Assembly (NCBI GenBank): GCA_013820975.1
Contig: JACDHQ010000025.1
Coordinates: 1-11,444 of the forward strand
Source of the DNA: Gemmatimonadaceae bacterium
Lineage (GTDB): Bacteria; Gemmatimonadota; Gemmatimonadetes; Gemmatimonadales; Gemmatimonadaceae
DNA: 11,444 bases
Direction of reading: 5' to 3'
Position 1 is the stretch's first letter. The number at the start of each line of letters is the position of its first letter. The position numbers were made by a program, and so were the translations under genes. Below the pieces are notes generated by a model that saw only the letters and a program-made list of their open reading frames with translations, was not told where the DNA came from and did not search any database. Of this stretch, positions 1 to 5,779 are shown piece by piece.

Positions 1-173
1 CCGAAGCCGCCGCAATGCAGTCCCGGATGGGACTCGGCCAGTCGCGCGCGCTCATGTTCGTCGGGCTTGCGACGCTGATCGCCGGGGCCGTGATCGGCGA
101 CGAGGCCGGAACGATCATCATGGTTGCGGGCGCCGGCATCGGCCTCTGGGGCCTGTACCAGTACCTCAAGTAA
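1..173 (+). CDS. Small two-helix membrane protein (5' end uncertain)
   Basis: An open frame runs from the window edge to TAA at 171-173. The visible protein has two hydrophobic stretches, RALMFVGLATLIAGAVIG and TIIMVAGAGIGLWGLYQYL, separated by an acidic turn (GDEAG), and it ends in a lysine. This is a hairpin of two membrane helices with a very short tail. ATG codons at 15 and 27 could start a complete protein of 52 or 48 residues, but I see no ribosome binding site in the few bases before them. It may equally be the C-terminus of a longer protein cut by the window. I do not recognise the family and assign no function. A perfect inverted repeat about 20 bases after the stop probably ends the transcript. 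Confidence 0.5.
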   Translation, partial: EAAAMQSRMGLGQSRALMFVGLATLIAGAVIGDEAGTIIMVAGAGIGLWGLYQYLK

Positions 174-192
174 GCCGCTCGTTCCGGTTGCC

Positions 193-233
193 TGAACGCC
201 GGCTGCTCCGTCTCCCGGAACAGCCGGCGTTCA
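193..233 (+). terminator. Hairpin after the small membrane protein gene
   Basis: TGAACGCCGGCTG at 193-205 and CAGCCGGCGTTCA at 221-233 are exact reverse complements (13 bp) around a 15-base loop. The position, 20 bases after a stop codon and 14 before the next start, fits an intrinsic terminator. No T-tract follows on either strand, so Rho independence is not certain. It could instead protect the mRNA 3' end or sit in the leader of the downstream gene. Confidence 0.6.
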
Positions 234-246
234 CGTACTTCCCTCC

Positions 247-1368
247 ATGACCCCTCCCGCCTCCGCTCCAGCCCGCAACGTCGCACTCGTCCTTGGTGGT
301 GGAGGCCTCAAGGGCTTCGCCCACCTCGGCGTGTTGCGCGCGCTCGCCGAGCGCGGCGTGGTGCCCACGCGCTTTGCGGGGACCAGCATCGGGGCGCTCA
401 TCGCCGCCGCGATGGTCGGCGGCATGTCGGTCGACGAGATGGCCGACCGCGCCAAGGCCCTCCGGCGCAAGGATCTCTTTCGCATCAATCATTTCGCGAT
501 GCTGATGGAGCGCATGAAGTCGCCCTCGATCTACCTCGAGGAGCCGCTGCGGGAGCTCGTGAATTCGGTCATCCCCGACGTCACCTTCACGGAGCTGGAC
601 CAGCCGCTCCTCGTCAACACCGTCGACGTCGAGCACGGCGTGCAGGTCGTGTGGGGGCTGCCGGGGCTGCAGGACGTGACGGTCCGCGACGCCGTCTATG
701 CGTCGTGCGCGCTGCCGGGATACTTCCCGCCCGGCCAGGTCGGCGAGCGGCACTGCATCGATGGCGGGGCGGTGGACAACCTCCCGGTCAACATCGGGTC
801 GCAGGGGGCCGACATCGTCATCGCGGTGGACGTCGGCAGCACCGACATGTCGCCGATGTCCAACGCCACCTCCCTCGGTTTCGCCTCCGTGTACATGCGC
901 GCGGCGACGGTGATGATGCACAGGCTGCAGCAGTTCCCGCTCGACTACTGGAAGGGGCCGCCGATGGTGCTCGTGCGGCCGAAGATCGGGCGCGGAAGCT
1001 GGCTCGACTTCACGCACACCGAGGCGAACATCGCGGAGGGGTACCGGGCGGGGATGAAGGCGCTCGAGGATCTCGACAGCGTCTTCGAGCAGCCTGGCGG
1101 CATCTTCCCGCGGCGACGCTTCCGGCTCGAGGTGGACAAGGGGCGCTGCACCGGGTGTGGGCTCTGCGTCGCGCTCGCGCCGTCGCTGATGGGGCTCGAG
1201 GCGTCGGGCAAGGCGTTCGCACGCACGCACATCGTGGACTGGTCGCCGGCCGACGGCGACTTCGTACACCAGTGCCCCACCGACGCGATCATCGCGACGA
1301 AGCTCGATCGCAGCGCGACGCCGACCGAGACCCAGGGCGTGGTCCCCGAAGTGCAGGGCGTCGTATAG
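247..1368 (+). CDS. Patatin-like phospholipase with C-terminal [4Fe-4S] ferredoxin domain
   Basis: This 373-residue protein has two parts. Residues about 11-280 are a patatin-like serine lipid hydrolase: the oxyanion loop GGGGLKG is at 17-23, the nucleophile elbow GTSIG at 45-49 (Ser47), and the catalytic Asp172 in DGG at 172-174. This is the Ser-Asp dyad of bacterial RssA/patatin proteins, which cleave acyl esters of lipids. Residues about 290-350 are a single-cluster ferredoxin: Cys301, Cys304 and Cys307 in CTGCGLC, and Cys343 in CPTDAI. The spare fourth position of the first motif is alanine (LAP), as in ferredoxins with one cluster. The tail is short and repeats QGVV. Both parts are in one uninterrupted frame. 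The ATG at 247 is the first start before the oxyanion loop; its ribosome binding site is weak. No signal peptide is seen, so a cytoplasmic role is likely. The hydrolase assignment is firm; the substrate and the purpose of the iron-sulfur domain are unknown. Confidence 0.9.
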   Translation: MTPPASAPARNVALVLGGGGLKGFAHLGVLRALAERGVVPTRFAGTSIGALIAAAMVGGMSVDEMADRAKALRRKDLFRINHFAMLMERMKSPSIYLEEPLRELVNSVIPDVTFTELDQPLLVNTVDVEHGVQVVWGLPGLQDVTVRDAVYASCALPGYFPPGQVGERHCIDGGAVDNLPVNIGSQGADIVIAVDVGSTDMSPMSNATSLGFASVYMRAATVMMHRLQQFPLDYWKGPPMVLVRPKIGRGSWLDFTHTEANIAEGYRAGMKALEDLDSVFEQPGGIFPRRRFRLEVDKGRCTGCGLCVALAPSLMGLEASGKAFARTHIVDWSPADGDFVHQCPTDAIIATKLDRSATPTETQGVVPEVQGVV

Positions 1369-2409
1369 GTGTGTCCCCGCACGGGGCAAACCGTGGCCAC
1401 GCCGGCAACCGGCGTCGCCGGCATCGCGATGCGGCTCATGGCGGTGGACTCGACGAGCGGGCGCGAAGGCGAGGTGATCGCACAGGCCGAGCAGCTGCTG
1501 CGGGAGCTCGGCTGGCGGACGACGCGCATTCCGGTCACCCCGGGGCGCGACAACCTGCTGGCGACGTCGGATAATGCGCCGCTCGTGACGCTGTCGACCC
1601 ATCTCGATACCGTGCCGCCATACATTGCGCCGCGCCGGGATGCTGGTCGCCTCCATGGCCGCGGTGCCTGCGATGCCAAGGGGATCGCCGCGGCAATGAT
1701 CGTCGCGGCAGGGAAGCTCCGCGACGCCGGGATGCCGGTGGCGCTGCTGTTCGTCGTCGGCGAGGAGACGACGCACGATGGCGCACACGCGGCCAACCGA
1801 TTCGCCACGTCGAGCCGCGTGCTGATCAACGGCGAGCCCACGGAGAACCGGCTCGCGCTCGGGACGAAGGGGGCGGTGCGCCTCCGGGTCCGTACGACGG
1901 GGCGCGCCGCACACTCGGCGTACCCGCATCTCGGGGACAGCGCGACCGAGCGCCTGGTGGCGCTGCTCGCGACGCTTCCGGCGCTCGAGCTTCCACATGA
2001 CGAGGTGCTCGGTGCCACGACGGTCAACATCGGTTCGCTCTCGGGCGGCGTGGCCGACAACGTCATCGCGCCCTGGGCGGAGGCGCGCCTGATGGCGCGA
2101 CTCGTCGGCCCCGTCGACGAGACACTCGCGCGGTTCATGCGCTGGGCCGACGGGCGCGCAGACATCGACGTGGGCGAGACCGTGCCCGCCGTGCGGCTCA
2201 CGTCGATTGCAGGCTTCGAAACCGACGTCGTCGCCTACGCGACCGACGTCCCGAACCTCAGCACCTGGGGCACGCCCTACCTGCTTGGCCCGGGGACGAT
2301 CCACGTCGCGCACACCGATGACGAGTCGGTCGGGATCGACGAGCTCGAGGACGCGGTGGGCCTGTACGTGAAGCTGGCGATGGCGGCTGGAGATCGCGTC
2401 CGCGGCTAG
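1369..2409 (+). CDS. M20-family metallohydrolase (ArgE/DapE/LysK-like deacylase)
   Basis: This is a zinc-dependent amidohydrolase of the M20 family, which removes acyl groups or splits dipeptides. With the start used here (346 aa), the metal ligands and catalytic residues fall in family order: His78 and Asp80 in THLDT, bridging Asp102 in CDAKG, catalytic Glu132 and ligand Glu133 in GEE, Glu156 in GEPT, and His315 in HTDDES. The dimerisation domain lies between, including GRAAHSAYPHLGD at 178-190. The protein is somewhat shorter than typical ArgE or DapE. The substrate cannot be read from sequence; acetylornithine, succinyl-diaminopimelate or LysW-linked substrates are all possible. The start is uncertain: GTG at 1369 abuts the patatin stop, GTG at 1393 lies after GGGG, and ATG at 1429 would clip the first helix. 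Close spacing suggests co-transcription with the patatin gene. It converges on idi with only 25 bases between, and no hairpin is visible there. Confidence 0.85.
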   Translation: MCPRTGQTVATPATGVAGIAMRLMAVDSTSGREGEVIAQAEQLLRELGWRTTRIPVTPGRDNLLATSDNAPLVTLSTHLDTVPPYIAPRRDAGRLHGRGACDAKGIAAAMIVAAGKLRDAGMPVALLFVVGEETTHDGAHAANRFATSSRVLINGEPTENRLALGTKGAVRLRVRTTGRAAHSAYPHLGDSATERLVALLATLPALELPHDEVLGATTVNIGSLSGGVADNVIAPWAEARLMARLVGPVDETLARFMRWADGRADIDVGETVPAVRLTSIAGFETDVVAYATDVPNLSTWGTPYLLGPGTIHVAHTDDESVGIDELEDAVGLYVKLAMAAGDRVRG

Positions 2410-2434
2410 CGCCCGGCTCCCGACCCCCTACCCC

Positions 2435-2977
2435 CTACCGGAGTAACTCGTGTTGCCGCGCCACCTCGAGAGCCTGCGACACCCACGCGGTATACGTGTC
2501 GGGATTGGCTGCGAGGTCGGCCTCCAGGTCGGCCACCGAGATCCACCGCCATGCGCCGACTTCGACCGGATCGGGATGTGGCCGTGCGTGCCACCGGCCG
2601 ACGAACACGTGGTCGATCTCGTGCTCCGTGAGTCCATGTCCGAGATCTGCGCGGTAGTGAAACTTCCCGGCCGGCTCGAGGTTGCAGACGATGCCCATCT
2701 CCTCGAGGAGCCGTCGCGACCCGGCGGCGCGCGGGTCCTCCCCCGCGCGCGGATGTCCGCAGCAGGTGTTCGACCACCGTCCCGGCGAGTGATACTTGCC
2801 GGCTGCTCGCTGCTGGAGGAGGATGTCCCGGTGGCCGGCAGTGAGGAACACCGACACCGCACGGTGCAGGGCTCCCGTACGATGCGCATCGAGCTTTGGC
2901 GCCGTCCCGATCTCGCGATCGGCTTCGTCCACGAGGACGACCAGCTCCTGCACGCCACCGGGCGGTGTCGCCCTCAT
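2435..2977 (-). CDS. idi: Isopentenyl-diphosphate delta-isomerase, type I (Nudix)
   Basis: The 180-residue product interconverts IPP and DMAPP, the allylic primer for isoprenoid and carotenoid synthesis, in the cytoplasm. It has the type I active site: His32 and His38 (metal ligands, AHRTG and LHRAVS), Cys73 in WSNTCCGHP, His75, Tyr108 in FHYRA, and the acidic motif TEHEIDHVF with Glu118 and Glu120. The Nudix box runs from Gly74 to Ile96 and keeps Glu80 and the closing EEMGI. The length matches the E. coli enzyme. The ATG at 2977 overlaps the crtB stop as ATGA, pointing to translational coupling and to the last place in a cruF-crtB-idi operon. The role is to raise the DMAPP supply when carotenoid genes are switched on. 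The family call is firm because the cysteine and glutamate catalytic pair is present. Confidence 0.95.
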   Translation of the reverse strand: MRATPPGGVQELVVLVDEADREIGTAPKLDAHRTGALHRAVSVFLTAGHRDILLQQRAAGKYHSPGRWSNTCCGHPRAGEDPRAAGSRRLLEEMGIVCNLEPAGKFHYRADLGHGLTEHEIDHVFVGRWHARPHPDPVEVGAWRWISVADLEADLAANPDTYTAWVSQALEVARQHELLR

Positions 2978-3852
2978 GTGCTCACGGCCCGGAAGGCGAG
3001 CGCGATCTTCTCGGCACGCGTCGTGGCGGCGCGCTCGAGCAACGTCTGGTGCCCGATGCGGCGCACGGCGCCGTGGATGCCCGCGTACACGAGCGACGCG
3101 ACCGACGCCGCCTGCCGGAATCCCGCGGGCAGGAGGTGCAGCGCGTCGCGCGCCTCGGCGTAGTCGTGCTCCGCGACGGCGATGAGCTCCTCGATCAGCG
3201 CGCACCACCCGGCCCCGAGCGGCGTGCCGGTGCGGCGTGCCTCGACCAGCATCGCCGGCGTGAGGCCGTACGCGGCGATTCGGTCGAGCGGCAGGTACAG
3301 CCGTCCGCGGTCGAGGTCCTCGCCGACGTCACGGATGATGTTCGTGAGCTGCATCGCCTGGCCGAGCTGCGCGGCGCGCTCGAGCGCCCACGCATCGCGG
3401 ATGCCGTACGATTCCGCGAGCCACAGCCCCACGGTCCCGGCCGCGCGCCAGAGATAGATGCGCAGTGCGGCCAGGTCCTCGTACGGCTCGTGACGAAGGT
3501 CCATCCGCATCCCCTCGATGAGCTCGGCGGGATAGCGAAACGAAACGCCGTCGCGGCGCGCAAGGGGCATCACGTCATCGAGCAATTCAATGCCGGTTGC
3601 GCGCCCGTCGTAGGCCGCGCGGCTGAGGGCGAGCCATCCATCGAGATACGTCTCGGCAGAGCGGCCCTGCGGGATGTCCACAAGGTCGTCGGTGTAGCGG
3701 CACCAGGCATAGATCGCCGAGATGCGCTTGCGTTCCGACGCCGGCATGAACGCCGACGCGAAGGCGAAGGACTGCCCGTGCCGGCCCATGTAGCCGGCCC
3801 AGCCCGACGCCCGGGGGGGCGCTGCCACGGCGGCGAGCGCACTCGCGGTCAC
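2974..3852 (-). CDS. crtB: Phytoene synthase (15-cis-phytoene synthase)
   Basis: The 292-residue enzyme condenses two geranylgeranyl diphosphates head to head into phytoene, the first committed carotenoid step. Both magnesium-binding aspartate motifs of the squalene/phytoene synthase family are present: DDLVD at 55-59 after SFAFASAFMP, and DVGED at 175-179 within NIIRDVGEDLDRGRLYLPLD. The start is GTG at 3852-3850: AGGAGG sits 4 bases upstream, and GTGA overlaps the upstream cruF-like stop. An in-frame ATG at residue 22 is the alternative, but it has no such signal and would remove little of the domain. An open frame continues upstream through the cruF-like gene in another phase and is not coding. 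The stop overlaps the idi start as ATGA. It could act on farnesyl diphosphate (squalene or C30 synthase), but the crtI neighbour favours phytoene. Confidence 0.95.
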   Translation of the reverse strand: MTASALAAVAAPPRASGWAGYMGRHGQSFAFASAFMPASERKRISAIYAWCRYTDDLVDIPQGRSAETYLDGWLALSRAAYDGRATGIELLDDVMPLARRDGVSFRYPAELIEGMRMDLRHEPYEDLAALRIYLWRAAGTVGLWLAESYGIRDAWALERAAQLGQAMQLTNIIRDVGEDLDRGRLYLPLDRIAAYGLTPAMLVEARRTGTPLGAGWCALIEELIAVAEHDYAEARDALHLLPAGFRQAASVASLVYAGIHGAVRRIGHQTLLERAATTRAEKIALAFRAVST

Positions 3853-4745
3853 GACGCCTCCTGCAAGGGGGCGGCCTGCCGGCGCGGCCGCGGGGCGTAG
3901 AGCCGCGGAAGCCAGAGGCTCGCGCCCACCGCCGCGATGCTGAACAGCACGGCCCACCACAACCCGGCAGCCGCGATCATGCCGAGCGGCAGCAGGAGGT
4001 TGGCGCCGTAGTACCAGAGCATCCAGCGCACCGGCAGGGCGTCGCCCCAGCGGTCGGCGCCGAGCAGGGCGAGCGCAATCATCAGCGCAATCCCCGTGGC
4101 ATACCAGCCGAAGAGGTTGAGCAGTGGCATGCCGTAGTACGGCCCCTCCTGCCCCCACACCCAGTACTTCGTGATCCAGCTCATCGCCGGGTCGAGCGCG
4201 AGGTCCCACGCCAGCAGCACGAGCGACCCGACCGCGATCGTGATGACGCGACCCGCGCGCAACCCGCGCGCCTCGCGTGCGAGCGCGGCGCGCGCAAGGA
4301 GGTAGCTCGGGAGCGCCATGAAGAACCAGCTGAGGGGGATGAGCACCGGCACGTGGCCGAACCACTTCGTCCCCAGACCGGCCGTGTAGTGATACGGCCC
4401 GAAGGGGAGCCCGACCGTGGTGCCTGCCAGCTCGCTGCCGAGGCTCAGCAGGTAGCAGGCGGCGAACGCCGGCAGCCAGCGCACGCCCGTCCGCCGGAAG
4501 AGCACGAGCGCGAGCGTCGCGAACCCGAGCAGCACATGGGCGCGCGGAAAGAAGGTGAACGCCACCGAGTACACCTTGATCGCGCTCGGCGTCTGCGCCA
4601 GCAGCTCTGGATGCAGGCCGAACACGGCGTAGCCCAGGACCGACATCGCGGTGAACGCATAGAACACGATCAGCGCGATCCGCTCTATCAGGTCGCTCCG
4701 GCCCGGTCCTGCCTGCTGGGTCCCAGCCATCCACTTCCGCATCAT
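3849..4745 (-). CDS. cruF: Carotenoid 1,2-hydratase, CruF-like membrane protein
   Basis: This 298-residue, mostly hydrophobic protein belongs to the carotenoid synthesis family (DUF422/CruF), whose members add water at the 1,2 double bond of the acyclic end of a carotene. Conserved blocks seen are ELAGTTVGLPFGPYHYT (105-121), VLIPLSW (134-140), WDLALDP (180-186) and YYGMPLLNLFGW (203-214). About seven to eight membrane helices can be drawn, roughly 22-43, 60-83, 90-108, 133-155, 166-186, 205-229, 243-261 and 262-281. The start chosen is ATG 4745, with GGGAGGG just upstream. A longer frame begins at 4784, but that start lies inside the inverted repeat and upstream of the likely transcription start. 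It is the first gene of cruF-crtB-idi. CruF on lycopene or similar would give the hydroxylated acyclic carotenoids known from Gemmatimonas; whether one or both ends are hydrated is not visible. Confidence 0.85.
   Translation of the reverse strand: MMRKWMAGTQQAGPGRSDLIERIALIVFYAFTAMSVLGYAVFGLHPELLAQTPSAIKVYSVAFTFFPRAHVLLGFATLALVLFRRTGVRWLPAFAACYLLSLGSELAGTTVGLPFGPYHYTAGLGTKWFGHVPVLIPLSWFFMALPSYLLARAALAREARGLRAGRVITIAVGSLVLLAWDLALDPAMSWITKYWVWGQEGPYYGMPLLNLFGWYATGIALMIALALLGADRWGDALPVRWMLWYYGANLLLPLGMIAAAGLWWAVLFSIAAVGASLWLPRLYAPRPRRQAAPLQEAS
3857..3862 (-). promoter_or_regulatory. Shine-Dalgarno site for crtB
   Basis: AGGAGG reads on the minus strand 4 bases before the GTG at 3852-3850, inside the last codons of the cruF-like gene. 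It decides the GTG start over the ATG at 3789 and supports coupled translation. Confidence 0.75.
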
Positions 4746-4751
4746 GTGATA

Positions 4752-4758
4752 CCCTCCC
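4752..4758 (-). promoter_or_regulatory. Shine-Dalgarno site for cruF
   Basis: GGGAGGG on the minus strand, six bases before the ATG at 4745, decides the cruF start. The alternative ATG at 4784 has no such signal. Confidence 0.7.
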
Positions 4759-4765
4759 GACAGGC

Positions 4766-4794
4766 AGGCTACTTCACTGTCCATGTTTTGTCAA
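4766..4794 (-). promoter_or_regulatory. Promoter of the cruF-crtB-idi operon
   Basis: On the minus strand a perfect TTGACA at 4794-4789 is followed after 17 bases by TAGCCT at 4771-4766, a TAnnnT-type -10. Transcription would start near 4759, just before the ribosome site of cruF. The -35 lies inside the left arm of the inverted repeat, so a protein bound there would exclude RNA polymerase. The -10 is a weak match and the call rests on geometry. Confidence 0.55.
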
Positions 4795-4829
4795 CATTAT
4801 GTTCTAGTTTCCTTGACAAAACATGGACA
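4778..4829. repeat. Perfect 17-bp inverted repeat, probable CarH-type double operator
   Basis: TGTCCATGTTTTGTCAA at 4778-4794 and TTGACAAAACATGGACA at 4813-4829 are exact reverse complements with 18 bases between. Within each arm, read outwards, TTGACA and TGGACA start 11 bp apart and both fit TnnACA. On the minus strand a third, weaker box, AGAACA (4805-4800), precedes at the same 11-bp step. Three 11-bp direct repeats of this form over the -35 are what I recall for the operator of Thermus thermophilus CarH. The site lies between the carH-like gene and cruF, so it can control both. Binding by the neighbouring regulator is inferred. Confidence 0.8.
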
Positions 4830-4846
4830 CAGGGGCAGCTTGAGCC

Positions 4847-5779
4847 ATGCCAGACACTTTCAGCGCACCCAGGCACCCGATCCGGATCGCGGCCCAGCGA
4901 TCGGGAATCACCCCGGATACCTTGCGCGCGTGGGAGCGGCGGTATGGTGCCGTCACACCCGCGCGATCGGGCACGGCGCGCCGACTCTACTCCGACGCCG
5001 ACATCGAACGACTCCGTACGCTCCGGACGCTCGTCGATCGGGGACACAGCATCGGGTACATCGCGTCACTGAGGCCGGCGGAGGTCGCCGCGCTGCTCGA
5101 GGCACCTGAGCACCCGATGCCGCCGCGGGCTCCGCACCTCGGCGCAGCCGCCGCGAAAGCCCTGGAATCCGCCGAGCGAGCCCTTGCCGCGTTCGACGGG
5201 CCCGGGGTTCGGCGCGTCCTGCAGCGCGCGATGATGGACATGGATACCGACGGCGTGATCGAGCACGTGATGGCACCGCTCTGCCGCTCGGTGGGAAGCC
5301 AGTGGGAAGCGGGGGCAATCTGCACCGCGCATGAGCACGTGGCCTCGGCCGCGCTGCGCGACACGCTTGGGAGCATGCTGGAGGTGCTCCATGCGCCGTC
5401 AGCCGACCGACGGCTCGTCGTGGCGACGCCTGCAGGCGAGCGGCACGAGTTCGGCGCGATGATGGCCGCTGCCGTCGCGTCCTCCGCCGGGTTCCAGGTC
5501 ACGTACCTGGGTCCCGACCTGCCTGCCCGCGACATCGCCACCGCCGCGTCGCAGGTGCGCGCCCATGCCGTGCTGCTGAGCATCGTCCGCGGGATGAACG
5601 CCGCCGAGGTGATCCATGAGGTAGAGGCGCTTGGCGCCGCGATGGATGACGCGACCCCCATCATGCTCGGCGGATCCGGTGCCCATGACGCGGCCCGCGG
5701 CAGCGCGGCGCTCGACGCGGTCATCATCGAGGACTTCGCGCACCTTCGCGCGGCGCTTGCCGGTCTCGCCGGTGACTGA
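4847..5779 (+). CDS. carH: MerR-family B12-dependent light-responsive regulator (CarH/LitR-like)
   Basis: The 310-residue protein has the three parts of CarH: a MerR-type winged helix-turn-helix at about 12-75 (SGITPDTLRAWERRYG), a four-helix cap at about 100-182, and a Rossmann B12-binding domain at about 188-308. The cap has the CarH signature W-x9-EH (Trp153, Glu163, His164), which contacts the adenosyl group. The B12 domain has E-x-H-x2-G (Glu198, His200, Gly203), giving the lower cobalt ligand. In known CarH proteins, dark AdoCbl-bound tetramers repress carotenoid genes and light breaks the Co-C bond and releases DNA. One difference: the residue after the tryptophan is Glu154, where T. 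thermophilus CarH has the His132 that ligates cobalt after light. The gene diverges from cruF across a palindromic control region and overlaps crtI by 8 bases. AGGGG at 4831-4835 is a distant ribosome site. Confidence 0.9.
   Translation: MPDTFSAPRHPIRIAAQRSGITPDTLRAWERRYGAVTPARSGTARRLYSDADIERLRTLRTLVDRGHSIGYIASLRPAEVAALLEAPEHPMPPRAPHLGAAAAKALESAERALAAFDGPGVRRVLQRAMMDMDTDGVIEHVMAPLCRSVGSQWEAGAICTAHEHVASAALRDTLGSMLEVLHAPSADRRLVVATPAGERHEFGAMMAAAVASSAGFQVTYLGPDLPARDIATAASQVRAHAVLLSIVRGMNAAEVIHEVEALGAAMDDATPIMLGGSGAHDAARGSAALDAVIIEDFAHLRAALAGLAGD

Noticed and set aside
1366..1395. Frameshift or single fused gene at the patatin/M20 junction
   Set aside because: A clean TAG stop ends the ferredoxin domain tail, and the M20 frame has its own start options; both proteins are complete.
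166..2313. A long open frame on the minus strand opposite the patatin and M20 genes
   Set aside because: Arg/His/Asp-rich composition typical of antisense frames in GC-rich DNA; the plus-strand genes have full catalytic motifs.
3853..4734. Upstream open extension of crtB that would make a 586-residue fusion
   Set aside because: It runs through cruF in another phase; GTG with AGGAGG at 3857-3862 marks the true start, and the extension has no hydrophobic or domain pattern of its own.
4813..4841. Plus-strand promoter for carH using TTGACA at 4813-4818
   Set aside because: No acceptable -10 follows (CAGCTT at 17 bases), and the transcript would start at about the ATG despite AGGGG upstream. The carH promoter is left unassigned.
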